A stretch of 64,000 nucleotides of DNA, taken from positions 1 through 64,000 of the forward strand of contig NZ_JAETGO010000094.1 of assembly GCF_016765695.1 (NCBI RefSeq). The letters run 5' to 3'. A program made the position numbers and the translations under genes. Shown here piece by piece: positions 54,651 through 63,912 of this stretch; position 1 is the stretch's first letter; each line of letters starts with the position of its first letter. This DNA is from Sporosalibacterium faouarense. Lineage in GTDB: Bacteria > Bacillota > Clostridia > Tissierellales > VENL01. The notes below the pieces were generated by a model. It saw only the letters and a list, made by a program, of their open reading frames with translations, made no database searches and had not been told where the DNA came from.

Positions 54651-55580
54651 ATGAATGTAGTTTTTATGGGAACTCCAGATTTTGCAGTTCCAACATTAAA
54701 CAAAATATATGAAGAAAATTATAATGTTTCATTAGTAGTAACTATGCCAGATAGACCAAAGGGGAGGGGGAAAAAAATGACTCCTCCTCCTGTAAAAGTA
54801 AAGGCCAAGGAACTAGGGATTGAAGTTTTTCAGCCAGAAAAAATTAATAGTGCTGAAAGTATCAGCAAATTACAGGAAATATCACCAGATGTTATTGTTG
54901 TAGTTGCATATGGTCAGATTTTAAAGGAAGAGATTTTAAATCTACCAGAGTACGGTTGTATAAATGTACATGCTTCTTTGCTTCCTAAATATAGGGGAGC
55001 AGCACCGATAAACTGGGTATTAATAAATGGAGAAAAAATTACTGGTGTAACTACTATGCTTATGGAAAAAGGATTAGATACAGGTGATATGCTACTTAAA
55101 AGCCAAATGGATATAGCTGAAAATTTAACAGCAGGAGTACTACATGATAAATTAATGGTTATGGGTGCTGAGTTACTAATTGATACTCTTAATGGCTTGA
55201 AAGAGGGTAGTATAGAAAGTATTCCTCAAAACGAAAGTGAATCAAGCTATGCTCCTATAATGAATAAAAATTTAGGTAGAATAGAGTGGAGTGATACTGC
55301 AATAGATATAAAGAATCTTGTAAGAGGTACTGAACCTTGGCCAAGTGCATTTACAAAATATAAGAATAAGAAGATAAAGATATCCAATGTAGAAATAGTT
55401 AAAAAATTTAAAGAAGGTGTTCCTGGAGAAGTAGTTAAAGTAAGTAATGAAGGAATATTTGTAAATACTAAAGATGATTGTTTACAAATTAAAAAAATAC
55501 AATTTCCTGGGAAAAGAAGTATGAAGGTTGAAGATTACCTAAAGGGTAATGAGTTTGAACAAGGAGTAATATTATCATAA
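54651..55580 (+). CDS. fmt: Methionyl-tRNA formyltransferase
   Basis: Formylates initiator Met-tRNA using formyl-tetrahydrofolate. The 309 residues contain FMGTPDFAVPTL at the N-terminus and the folate-site motif HASLLPKYRGAAPINW, followed by a C-terminal tRNA-binding domain. GAGGTG lies before the ATG. The typical def-fmt order is kept. Confidence 0.97.
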   Translation: MNVVFMGTPDFAVPTLNKIYEENYNVSLVVTMPDRPKGRGKKMTPPPVKVKAKELGIEVFQPEKINSAESISKLQEISPDVIVVVAYGQILKEEILNLPEYGCINVHASLLPKYRGAAPINWVLINGEKITGVTTMLMEKGLDTGDMLLKSQMDIAENLTAGVLHDKLMVMGAELLIDTLNGLKEGSIESIPQNESESSYAPIMNKNLGRIEWSDTAIDIKNLVRGTEPWPSAFTKYKNKKIKISNVEIVKKFKEGVPGEVVKVSNEGIFVNTKDDCLQIKKIQFPGKRSMKVEDYLKGNEFEQGVILS

Positions 55581-55598
55581 GTTACGGATGTGAAGCTA

Positions 55599-56351
55599 AT
55601 GAAAAGAGATGAGAAAAGATTTTTATTTGCAATTATAGCAATTATTTCTATTCTTGGTGCTGTTAGTGCTATAAGCTTATTTATTTTAACCTTAGAAAGT
55701 ATAAGTGTAATGAGGGTTATTTTAATGGGAACCTTTGTTGTTATGATAGTTTTTATTATAGTTTTACTTTGGACTATTTATATGTTATATAAAATAGCAT
55801 CTAATAAAAAAATTTCCAAATTAAATTATAAAATTCTTAGAGGTTTATTAGGATTTATATATCCTATATTGATATGGATTTCAAAGGTTTTTAAAATTGA
55901 TATTGATAGTATAAGAAGAGTTTATGGTAAAATAAATAATTTTTTAGTAAAAACAAAAACTATTAAAGTGAAGCCAGAAGAAATACTTATATTATTGCCC
56001 CATTGTTTACAAGATTCAAAATGTCAGTATAAGATAACTAATGACATAAAAAATTGTAGAATGTGTGGCAAATGTGATATCAAAGATATTGTAGAGATAT
56101 CCAATAAATATAACGTTGACGCTGTGGTTGCAACAGGTGGTACTTTGGCTAGGGAATGGATAAAAAGGAAAAGACCAAAAGCAATTATAGCTGTAGCATG
56201 TGAAAGAGATTTAGCCAGTGGAATAAATGATGTTAAGCTTATTCCAGTTATAGGTGTATTTAATGAAAGACCTAACGGACCATGCTTTAACACTAAAGTC
56301 AATGTAAAAAACTTAGAAGAAGCAATTAAGTTATTTTTAGAGGAGGAATAA
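55599..56351 (+). CDS. DUF116 family membrane protein
   Basis: A protein of about 250 residues with two N-terminal transmembrane segments (about 10-32 and 38-62) and a soluble DUF116 domain. The domain has a Cys set, PHCLQDSKC and CRMCGKCDI, and ends with VACERDLASG and the GPCFNT stretch. The cysteines suggest a metal or Fe-S site; the function is not known. The ribosome site is weak, and a GTG at 55590 is an alternative start. It sits in the def-fmt-rsmB run, as in other Clostridia. Confidence 0.85.
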   Translation: MKRDEKRFLFAIIAIISILGAVSAISLFILTLESISVMRVILMGTFVVMIVFIIVLLWTIYMLYKIASNKKISKLNYKILRGLLGFIYPILIWISKVFKIDIDSIRRVYGKINNFLVKTKTIKVKPEEILILLPHCLQDSKCQYKITNDIKNCRMCGKCDIKDIVEISNKYNVDAVVATGGTLAREWIKRKRPKAIIAVACERDLASGINDVKLIPVIGVFNERPNGPCFNTKVNVKNLEEAIKLFLEEE

Positions 56352-56353
56352 TT

Positions 56354-57043
56354 ATGTATTTCCCATATATGTATGGAGCTCCAATTGAGTTTATTATTTT
56401 AATTCCAGCAATTTTGTTTGCTATGTATGCTCAAGCTAAGGTTAAAGGAACATTCAATAAATATTTAAAAGTTCAAAATAGATCTGGGTATACTGGAGCT
56501 CAAGTAGCTAGGATGATATTAGATAAAAATGGACTACATGATGTAAGAATTGAGCATATAAGAGGAAACCTCACAGACCATTATGACCCAAGAACTAGAG
56601 TTTTAAGGTTATCTACACCTGTACATAATGGTAGATCAGTAGCATCGGCAGGTGTAGCTGCCCATGAAGTTGGTCATGCAATACAACATGCAAAGGGATA
56701 TTTTCCTTTAATGCTGAGAAATAATATTGCTCCAATTGCAAATTTTGGTTCAAGATTCGTTTGGATATTAGTATTTGCGGGGTTTATTTTCAACTCTGTT
56801 TTAATACAGGTAGGAATTTTACTATATTTAGCTGTTGTAGCTTTCCAAATAGTTACATTGCCTGTTGAGTTTAATGCAAGTAGTAGAGCATTGGCACAGC
56901 TTGAAGGTGGAATTATTACTAGAGAAGAAATTAAGCCTGCAAAGAAAGTTCTTAGTGCAGCAGCATTAACATATGTAGCTGCAACCTTAGTAGGTATAGC
57001 TCAGTTAATTAGGTTAATACTTTTAAGTAATAGAAGGGATTAA
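56354..57043 (+). CDS. Zinc metallopeptidase (YugP type)
   Basis: A 229-residue membrane protein with about four hydrophobic segments and the zinc-peptidase motif AAHEVGHAIQHA (HExxH) at about residue 100. It resembles the Bacillus YugP family, whose substrate is unknown. GAGGAGG precedes the ATG, 2 bases after the DUF116 stop. A terminator-like hairpin follows. Confidence 0.9.
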   Translation: MYFPYMYGAPIEFIILIPAILFAMYAQAKVKGTFNKYLKVQNRSGYTGAQVARMILDKNGLHDVRIEHIRGNLTDHYDPRTRVLRLSTPVHNGRSVASAGVAAHEVGHAIQHAKGYFPLMLRNNIAPIANFGSRFVWILVFAGFIFNSVLIQVGILLYLAVVAFQIVTLPVEFNASSRALAQLEGGIITREEIKPAKKVLSAAALTYVAATLVGIAQLIRLILLSNRRD

Positions 57044-57044
57044 T

Positions 57045-57073
57045 TAAAAGGGGAGAATACCCCTTTTATTTTA
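57045..57073 (+). terminator. Intercistronic terminator before rsmB
   Basis: Stem AAAAGGGG/CCCCTTTT (57046-57053, 57060-57067) followed by ATTTTATT. It ends 20 bases before rsmB, so rsmB may depend on readthrough or its own promoter. Confidence 0.7.
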
Positions 57074-57086
57074 TTGGAGGGATACA

Positions 57087-58433
57087 ATGGCTAACAATAG
57101 TAGAGAGATAGTATTAAAGATTCTTTTAGAGATAGACCAGGAGGGAGCCTTTTCTAATATCTCAATAAATAGAAATATTAATAATGAAGTAAGTCCTCAA
57201 GATGAAGGATTAATTAGAGAAATCGTCTATGGAGTATTAGAAAACAGAATGTATCTAGACTGGGTAATAAAGAAGTTCTCAAAAGTTAGATTTAAAAAGA
57301 TATCTCCGGTTATAAAAAATATATTAAGAATGGGTATTTATCAAATTATATTTATGGATAAGGTTCCTGATAGAGCTGCAGTTTATGAGTCGGTGAGTTT
57401 AGCGAAGAAGAATTCCCATAAAGGAACCTTTGGATTTGTTAATGGTGTATTGAGGAGTATTTCTAGGAAGAAAGAGAGTATAGAAATACCAAGTAAAGAA
57501 AAGAATCCTGTTGAATACCTATCTATTAAGTATTCCCATCCTAAATGGATGATTAATAGGTGGATTAAAGAGTTTGGTGTAGATTTTACTGAAGAATTAT
57601 GTAATGCAAATAACAAAAAGCCTAAGCTAAATATAAGAGCGAATACATTAAAAACATCTAAAGAAAATTTAATAGAAAAGCTAAAAGAGAAAGGTTTCGA
57701 TGCTTACGAATGTACAATGGCTAAGGACGGGATTATCGTTGAGAATCCAGTGAGAATTACCGAAATTGAAGAATTCAAGGAGGGGCATTTTCAGATACAA
57801 GATGAAAGTTCAATGCTTGTTGCTCAAATCATGAATCCTAGAGAAGATAGTCTAGTGATAGATGTAGCTAGTGCACCTGGAGGCAAGGCTACACATATTG
57901 CTGAAAAAATGAATAATAAAGGAAAAATAATTGCTAGGGATGTTTATGACCACAAGATAAAGCTAATTGAAGGCAATGCAGATAGATTGGGATTAGATAT
58001 TATAGAGGCAGAAAACTACAATGCTTTAAATGTAGATGAAAAGCTTGTAGGTAAAGCTGACTATTGCTTAGTAGATGCACCTTGTTCAGGATTAGGATTA
58101 ATAAGAAGAAAGCCTGATATTAAATGGAAAAAAGAAGAAGATGATATAGAGAAGATAACATCACTGCAATATAAAATATTAGAAAATGCCTGTAAATATC
58201 TTAAGAGAGAAGGGGTGCTTATTTATAGCACTTGCACAATTGAAAGAGATGAAAATATTAACTTAATAAGGAAATTCTTGAAGGATCATGATAATTTTAG
58301 CTTATTAGGTTTTGAAGACATGATCTCTGGTGATAATATAGAAACAGCTAAAGATGGTTTTGTTGAGTTATTTCAACATATTCACGATACAGATGGTTTC
58401 TTTATAGTAAAACTAATTAAGAATAGGGATTAA
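57087..58433 (+). CDS. rsmB: 16S rRNA m5C967 methyltransferase RsmB
   Basis: A SAM-dependent RNA methyltransferase. The 448 residues comprise an N-terminal NusB-like domain (about 1-135), then the Rossmann domain with VIDVASAPGGKATHIAE, the catalytic-Cys motif VDAPCSGLGLIRRKPD and the second Cys in YSTCTIERDEN. The target C967 of 16S rRNA is inferred from the family. GGAGGGATAC precedes the ATG. Confidence 0.95.
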   Translation: MANNSREIVLKILLEIDQEGAFSNISINRNINNEVSPQDEGLIREIVYGVLENRMYLDWVIKKFSKVRFKKISPVIKNILRMGIYQIIFMDKVPDRAAVYESVSLAKKNSHKGTFGFVNGVLRSISRKKESIEIPSKEKNPVEYLSIKYSHPKWMINRWIKEFGVDFTEELCNANNKKPKLNIRANTLKTSKENLIEKLKEKGFDAYECTMAKDGIIVENPVRITEIEEFKEGHFQIQDESSMLVAQIMNPREDSLVIDVASAPGGKATHIAEKMNNKGKIIARDVYDHKIKLIEGNADRLGLDIIEAENYNALNVDEKLVGKADYCLVDAPCSGLGLIRRKPDIKWKKEEDDIEKITSLQYKILENACKYLKREGVLIYSTCTIERDENINLIRKFLKDHDNFSLLGFEDMISGDNIETAKDGFVELFQHIHDTDGFFIVKLIKNRD

Positions 58434-58466
58434 GGATAACTTTATAAAACAAATATCTACATAATA

Positions 58467-58475
58467 TGATATAAT
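58467..58475 (+). promoter_or_regulatory. Extended -10 promoter of rlmN
   Basis: TGA followed by a perfect TATAAT. No -35 is visible. It lies 44 bases before the TTG start at 58519. Confidence 0.5.
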
Positions 58476-58518
58476 ATAATTTGGAGAATTCTGATTCTCT
58501 TTTCTCAGGAGGGATAAT

Positions 58519-59559
58519 TTGAAAAAAATAGATTTAAAGTCTTTAACCATCAATGAGACTAAAGAAGTTTTTTTATCAATAGGAGAGAAATCCTTTAGAG
58601 CTGAGCAGGTATTTAGGTGGATTCATGGAAAAATGATAGAATCAATAGATGATATAACAGTGTTATCTAAAGGGCTGAGGGACAAGCTGAAAGATACCCA
58701 TACAATTGATAACTTAACAATACTTCAAAGGTTTGATTCTAAAGAAGATGATACTAAAAAGTACTTATTTAAGTTAAATGATGGAAATATTATTGAGAGT
58801 GTTATGATGGAGTATAAGCATGGAGTTACTCTTTGTCTTTCTACTCAAGTAGGGTGTAAGATGGGTTGCTCTTTTTGTGCATCTACTCAAGATGGACTTG
58901 TGAGAAATTTGACTTCTGGAGAAATCCTAGACCAAGTTTATCAGATTCAAAAGGATTTAGATGTTAAAGTTAGTAATATTGTATTAATGGGAAGTGGCGA
59001 GCCTTTGGATAATTACGATAATGTTCTTAACTTTCTAAACATCTTACATAGTGAGAAGGGTCAAAATATCGGATATAGACATATTACGTTATCTACATGT
59101 GGAGTAGTTCCAAAAATTAAAGATTTAGCCCATGAGGATATTCCTATTACTTTATCTATTTCCCTTCATACTCCATTTGATGAAGAGCGAAAGAAAATTA
59201 TGCCAATTTCAAGGAAGTATTCTATAGATGAGATTATTGAGGCATGTAAATATTATATAGAAAGAACTAATAGAAGAGTAACCTTTGAATATACATTAAT
59301 AGAAGGTGTTAATGATAGGGCAGAAGATGCTAAAGAATTAACTAAAATTTTAAAAGGACTTCTTTGTCATGTGAATCTAATACCTTTAAATCCAATAAAA
59401 GAATTCAACTTAAAAACGCCAAAAGCCAAGTATATTAAAGAATTTAAAGATTTTTTAGATAGTAGAGGTATTAATTCTACTATTAGAAGAGAAATGGGTA
59501 GTGATGTGAACGCAGCCTGTGGTCAGTTGAGAAGAGACTATATTGACACAGAAGAATAA
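58519..59559 (+). CDS. rlmN: Dual-specificity RNA m2A methyltransferase RlmN
   Basis: A radical SAM enzyme that methylates A2503 of 23S rRNA and A37 of some tRNAs. The 346 residues show the Cys-x3-Cys-x2-Cys cluster CKMGCSFC (about 113-120), the second catalytic Cys in NAACGQLRRDY near the end and the MGSGEPLDNY motif. The start is TTG, with AGGAGGG at 58507-58513 well placed. It begins the prpC-prkC group. Confidence 0.96.
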   Translation: MKKIDLKSLTINETKEVFLSIGEKSFRAEQVFRWIHGKMIESIDDITVLSKGLRDKLKDTHTIDNLTILQRFDSKEDDTKKYLFKLNDGNIIESVMMEYKHGVTLCLSTQVGCKMGCSFCASTQDGLVRNLTSGEILDQVYQIQKDLDVKVSNIVLMGSGEPLDNYDNVLNFLNILHSEKGQNIGYRHITLSTCGVVPKIKDLAHEDIPITLSISLHTPFDEERKKIMPISRKYSIDEIIEACKYYIERTNRRVTFEYTLIEGVNDRAEDAKELTKILKGLLCHVNLIPLNPIKEFNLKTPKAKYIKEFKDFLDSRGINSTIRREMGSDVNAACGQLRRDYIDTEE

Positions 59560-59590
59560 ATTACTTGCATAAAGTGAGTGAGGTGATATA

Positions 59591-60337
59591 ATGTTTGTCG
59601 GAGTATGTTCAGATGTTGGAAAAATAAGAGAAATAAATCAAGACTCATATTTTAAATGTAATCTTGATGATTTTCCTATTTTTGTTGTGGCCGACGGTAT
59701 GGGAGGATATAAGGCAGGAGAAGTAGCAAGTCGTATAGTCGTAGAGACTGTGGAAGAAATGGTAAAAGAATATAAGGAAGAGTTAGTTAAAAAGGAGTTA
59801 GAAGTTCCAAAATTCATAAATGAGGTATTAAATGAATCTAATAATAGAGTTTATGAAAAGTCTAACTCAAATGAAGAATATGAAGGTATGGGAACAACTG
59901 TAACCATGGCTGTTATCTTGAACAATGAAATCTATATTGGTCATATTGGAGACAGTAGAGCTTATCTCATTAGGAACGAAGAGATAATGCAAATCACTCA
60001 GGATCATTCTTTAGTAGCAGAATTAGTAAGGAATGGTAGTATTTCTGAAGTTGATGCTATAAACCATCCTCAAAAGAATATTATTACTAGAGCACTTGGA
60101 ACTGATGCAACGGTTAAGATAGATATATTATCTAAGGATGTAGAAGAAGGAGACATTATATTACTTTGTACAGATGGTTTAAGTAATATGGTTAGTGACG
60201 GATTGATTAAAGAAATATTATTAAGTGCAGAGGATAAACAAGAAGCCTGTGAAAAACTAGTTAGTACTGCAAATGAATTAGGAGGACTTGATAATATTAC
60301 TGCTCTTGTTATTGAAGTTAAACAAGAAAAGAGGTGA
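59591..60337 (+). CDS. prpC: PP2C-type Ser/Thr phosphatase (PrpC/Stp1)
   Basis: A 248-residue cytoplasmic metal-dependent phosphatase. The PP2C motifs are VADGMGGYKAGEVAS, GHIGDSRAYLI, LCTDGLSNMV and LGGLDNITALV, with metal-binding aspartates. It removes phosphates placed by PrkC, whose ATG lies 4 bases after its stop. The kinase/phosphatase pair controls growth, cell wall and spore germination in Firmicutes. Confidence 0.96.
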   Translation: MFVGVCSDVGKIREINQDSYFKCNLDDFPIFVVADGMGGYKAGEVASRIVVETVEEMVKEYKEELVKKELEVPKFINEVLNESNNRVYEKSNSNEEYEGMGTTVTMAVILNNEIYIGHIGDSRAYLIRNEEIMQITQDHSLVAELVRNGSISEVDAINHPQKNIITRALGTDATVKIDILSKDVEEGDIILLCTDGLSNMVSDGLIKEILLSAEDKQEACEKLVSTANELGGLDNITALVIEVKQEKR

Positions 60338-60341
60338 TCAA

Positions 60342-62336
60342 ATGATTGGAAAAGTTTTAGGAAATAGATATGAAATTGTTGAAAAAATCGGTGGAGGAGG
60401 CATGGCTTTAGTATATAAAGCCAAATGTCGCTTGTTAAATAGATTTGTTGCTATAAAGGTGTTAAGAAGAGAATTTATACATGATGATGAATTTATTGCA
60501 AAGTTTAAAAGAGAATCCCAGGCAGCAGCTAGTTTATCCCATCCCAATATAGTTAATGTTTATGATGTTGGAGTAGAAGATGATATTTATTATATAGTCA
60601 TGGAGTATGTCAAAGGCAAAACACTTAAAGAATTTATTCAGGAAAAAGGCAAACTAACTGTTGATGAAACTATGTCTATTGCTGTTCAAATTGCTGATGG
60701 ATTAAGTCATGCCCATAAAAATCATATAGTTCATAGAGATATTAAACCCCATAATATTTTAATAACAGATGATGGTCGAGCGAAGGTTACTGATTTTGGA
60801 ATAGCTCAAGCTGCTACTTCAGCTACAGTTACTAGCACTAGTAGTGTTATTGGATCAGTTCACTATTTTTCTCCTGAACAAGCCAGGGGAGGTTATGTTG
60901 ATGAAAAGTCGGATATTTACTCATTAGGGATAGTAATGTATGAAATGGTAACTGGTAAATTGCCTTTTCAAGGGGATAGTCCAATTTCTGTGGCATTAAA
61001 GCATGTTCAGGAAAATATAGCTTCTCCAAAAATAATTAATGAATCTATACCTAGATCTCTTGAAAAGATAATTATGCAATGTGTTAAAAAAGACCAAACC
61101 TTAAGATATAGTAATACTGAAAAGCTATTATATGATTTAAAGCAATTTAAAAATTTAAATGATGAGGACTTTATTGATATTGATAATATTAATGATTCAC
61201 CAACGATAACAATTCCATCAGTAAAGGATGAAGACATTATGAGCAAAAGTATGAGTAGAACAGAAAAGAACAATAATAATAAAGATGAAAAACAAAATAG
61301 TAAAAAGAAAAATAATAAGCTTGTAACAGTGGCAGCAGTTTTTTCTGCTATCCTTTTGGCAACTGTTTTAGGTGGAGGATATATTTATATTCAACTTAAT
61401 GATTATTTGACAGTGGAAGAAGTTAAAGTTCCCGATGTTAGAGGATTAGCTATCGACATTGCTAAGGAACGTATTGAGGATATTGGATTAGAGTTTAAAG
61501 TAAAAAGAGAAGAATTTAATTCTGAGTATAAAGCCGATCATGTGATTGAGCAAAGTGTGACACCTGGAACAAAACGTAAAGTTAATTTTCCAATTGAAGT
61601 AGTTGTTAGTAAAGGGGAAAAGCTTATTCCAGTACCTAGTTTAGAGAAAAAACTATTATCTGATATTACAATTACATTAGATAATTATAATCTTGAAGTA
61701 GGGGATGTAAAATATGATAATAACAGTGAATTTCCTAGAAATGTAATAATTAGTCAAGACCCTGCTCCATCTACTGAAGTACCAGAAAACTCAAAAATTA
61801 ATTTAATTGTAAGTGCTGGTCCAAAAACTAATACAGTATTAATGACTAATCTTATTGGATCAAATGTAGAAGATGCTAAAAATGAGATTACTTCTTTAGG
61901 GTTAGTTGTTGGTTCCATTGACTATCAAGAAAGTGAAAAATATGAAGTAGACATAGTTATAAATCAATCAATATCCTCTGGAACGGAAGTAGCTGAGAGT
62001 CAAACGGTAAGCTTAATAGTTAGTTCAGGATCAGGAGAAAAAAGTCAAGAAACATCAGGGCAAAATAACGATTCCTCGAATACAGACAATAGTAATGGGG
62101 AAGAAGAAAAATCTGTATCTATTTCTGTCCCATTGCCTAAGAATAAAGATAAGGTTCATGTGAAGGTAAAGAAAGTACAAGGAATCAATTCAAAAATAGT
62201 ATATGACAAGGAACATAATACTAGTGAAGAAAAAATTTGGGTTACTGTAACTGGAACTGGAAGAACAGTTTATAAAATTTATTTCGATGGAATAGAATTC
62301 TTTGAAAAAGAGATAAATTTTGAGGAGGTCAATTAA
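60342..62336 (+). CDS. prkC: PASTA-domain Ser/Thr protein kinase PrkC
   Basis: A 664-residue transmembrane kinase. The cytoplasmic kinase domain (about 10-270) has GGGGMALVYKA, the catalytic HRDIKPHNIL and DFG. A TM helix (about 335-360) is followed by three PASTA repeats (about 365-575), which sense peptidoglycan fragments, and a Ser/Asn-rich tail with a C-terminal beta region. The ATG at 60342 follows GAGGTGATC; an upstream frame starting at 60288 lies inside prpC and is rejected. It overlaps rsgA by one base. Confidence 0.96.
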   Translation: MIGKVLGNRYEIVEKIGGGGMALVYKAKCRLLNRFVAIKVLRREFIHDDEFIAKFKRESQAAASLSHPNIVNVYDVGVEDDIYYIVMEYVKGKTLKEFIQEKGKLTVDETMSIAVQIADGLSHAHKNHIVHRDIKPHNILITDDGRAKVTDFGIAQAATSATVTSTSSVIGSVHYFSPEQARGGYVDEKSDIYSLGIVMYEMVTGKLPFQGDSPISVALKHVQENIASPKIINESIPRSLEKIIMQCVKKDQTLRYSNTEKLLYDLKQFKNLNDEDFIDIDNINDSPTITIPSVKDEDIMSKSMSRTEKNNNNKDEKQNSKKKNNKLVTVAAVFSAILLATVLGGGYIYIQLNDYLTVEEVKVPDVRGLAIDIAKERIEDIGLEFKVKREEFNSEYKADHVIEQSVTPGTKRKVNFPIEVVVSKGEKLIPVPSLEKKLLSDITITLDNYNLEVGDVKYDNNSEFPRNVIISQDPAPSTEVPENSKINLIVSAGPKTNTVLMTNLIGSNVEDAKNEITSLGLVVGSIDYQESEKYEVDIVINQSISSGTEVAESQTVSLIVSSGSGEKSQETSGQNNDSSNTDNSNGEEEKSVSISVPLPKNKDKVHVKVKKVQGINSKIVYDKEHNTSEEKIWVTVTGTGRTVYKIYFDGIEFFEKEINFEEVN

Positions 62337-63208
62337 TGCAGGAAGGCATTATTACTAAAGGTGTAGGTGGCCTTTACGAAGTAAAAACCGATAATAAAAC
62401 TTATCAATGCCGTGCTAGAGGACTTTTTAGAAAGAAGAAAATAACTCCTTTAGTGGGAGATAGAGTTAAGATTGATGAAATACAAGATGATAATGGTTAT
62501 ATTATCGAAATAATGAATAGAAGTACAGAGTTAATTAGACCACCTGTAGCCAATGTAAATCAGGCAATTATAGTATTTGCAATTAAAAAACCTATGCCCA
62601 ACTTTTGGTTATTAGATAGATTCCTGATATTGGCTGAGAAAGAAAATTTAGATGTAGTTATATGTATAAACAAGGTTGATTTAGACTCCAGTGAGGAAAT
62701 TGAAAAGATAAATAAGATTTATGAAAAAGCAGGTTATAAGATTATTAATACTAGTTGTAAGAAAGATTTGGGTATCAATGAATTAAGGAATGTACTACAG
62801 AATAAAATATCAGTTTTTTCTGGTCCTTCAGGAGTGGGTAAGTCTACATTACTTAATATGATTCAACCTAATCTTCAATTAAAAACTGGAGATGTGAGTA
62901 AAAAAACTAGTAGAGGTAAGCATACGACCCGTCATACTGAATTAATGGAGTTAGAAAATGGTGGATGGGTCTTAGACACTCCTGGGTTTAGCTCTCTTGA
63001 ATTAAGTTTTATTGAGGAAGATGAATTAGAATTATATTTCAATGAAATTCATGATTTGAGTGAACACTGTAAATTCAGAGGTTGTAAACATAATAAGGAA
63101 CCTAAGTGCGCAGTAAAAGAGGCTGTTGAGAAAAATGAAATTAGTAAGTTTAGATATGAAAATTACTTACTCTTTTTAAATGAACTTAAGGATAATAGGA
63201 GGTATTAA
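62336..63208 (+). CDS. rsgA: Ribosome small-subunit GTPase RsgA
   Basis: A circularly permuted GTPase that assists 30S maturation. The 290 residues have an OB-fold N-terminus, the permuted G motifs (CINKVDL first, then SGPSGVGKSTLLN) and a C-terminal zinc-finger region (CKHNKEPKC). The ribosome site GAGGTC lies in the end of prkC. It keeps the Firmicute order prkC-rsgA-rpe. Confidence 0.96.
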   Translation: MQEGIITKGVGGLYEVKTDNKTYQCRARGLFRKKKITPLVGDRVKIDEIQDDNGYIIEIMNRSTELIRPPVANVNQAIIVFAIKKPMPNFWLLDRFLILAEKENLDVVICINKVDLDSSEEIEKINKIYEKAGYKIINTSCKKDLGINELRNVLQNKISVFSGPSGVGKSTLLNMIQPNLQLKTGDVSKKTSRGKHTTRHTELMELENGGWVLDTPGFSSLELSFIEEDELELYFNEIHDLSEHCKFRGCKHNKEPKCAVKEAVEKNEISKFRYENYLLFLNELKDNRRY

Positions 63209-63209
63209 C

Positions 63210-63860
63210 ATGATAAAAGTAGCGCCATCAGTACTATCAGCAGATTTTAGTAAGCTGGAAGAAGAGTTGAAGAAAATAGAGGACGGCGGAGCTGATATGG
63301 TGCATTTAGACATAATGGATGGACATTTTGTTCCTAATATTACATTTGGAGCACCTGTGATAAAGAAATTAAGAAAAGTTACAGATGTACCATTTGATGT
63401 GCATCTAATGATAGAAAAGCCAGAAAGATATATAGAAGACTTTGTTGATGCTGGTGCTGATATTATAACTGTTCACCAAGAAGCATCTGTTCATTTGCAT
63501 AGAACTATTCAGCAAATAAAAAGCTATGGTATTAAAGCGGCAGTTGCATTAAATCCTTCAACACCTCTTGGAGAAATTGAATATGTTCTAGACCAACTAG
63601 ATATGGTGCTAATCATGACAGTTAATCCAGGTTTTGGGGGTCAGTCTTTAATTGATTCTATGGAGAACAAAGTAAGAAAACTAAAAAAAATGATTGATGA
63701 AAAGGGACTTAATATTGATATTCAAGTTGATGGTGGCATTAAGTTAGATAATTTAAAAGAAGTAGTTGACTGGGGAGCCAATGTAATAGTAGCTGGATCG
63801 GCAATATTTGGTAGTGAAGATGCTACTGAAGCTACGAGAAGGTTTAAAACAGTAGACTAA
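63210..63860 (+). CDS. rpe: Ribulose-phosphate 3-epimerase
   Basis: Interconverts ribulose-5-phosphate and xylulose-5-phosphate in the pentose phosphate pathway. The 216 residues form a TIM barrel: VAPSVLSADF, HLDIMDGHFVPNITFG, MTVNPGFGGQ and VDGGIK are present. The ATG at 63210 follows AGGAGGT and gives the family N-terminus; the longer frame from 63180 lies inside rsgA. A terminator follows. Confidence 0.97.
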   Translation: MIKVAPSVLSADFSKLEEELKKIEDGGADMVHLDIMDGHFVPNITFGAPVIKKLRKVTDVPFDVHLMIEKPERYIEDFVDAGADIITVHQEASVHLHRTIQQIKSYGIKAAVALNPSTPLGEIEYVLDQLDMVLIMTVNPGFGGQSLIDSMENKVRKLKKMIDEKGLNIDIQVDGGIKLDNLKEVVDWGANVIVAGSAIFGSEDATEATRRFKTVD

Positions 63861-63883
63861 AAGAGAATATTTTATATTTGAAG

Positions 63884-63912
63884 CAACGATATAAAATCGT
63901 TGTTTTCTTTAT
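63884..63912 (+). terminator. Intrinsic terminator after rpe
   Basis: Stem CAACGAT/ATCGTTG (63884-63890, 63896-63902) with an ATAAA loop, then TTTTCTTT. The last 90 bases of the window show no gene. Confidence 0.8.

Noticed and set aside
60288-60341. Longer N-terminus for prkC starting inside prpC
   Set aside because: It is low-complexity leucine-rich sequence produced by reading prpC in another frame; the kinase start MIGKVLGNRYE has a good ribosome site.
63180-63209. Longer N-terminus for rpe
   Set aside because: It lies within rsgA and precedes the AGGAGGT site that serves the ATG at 63210.
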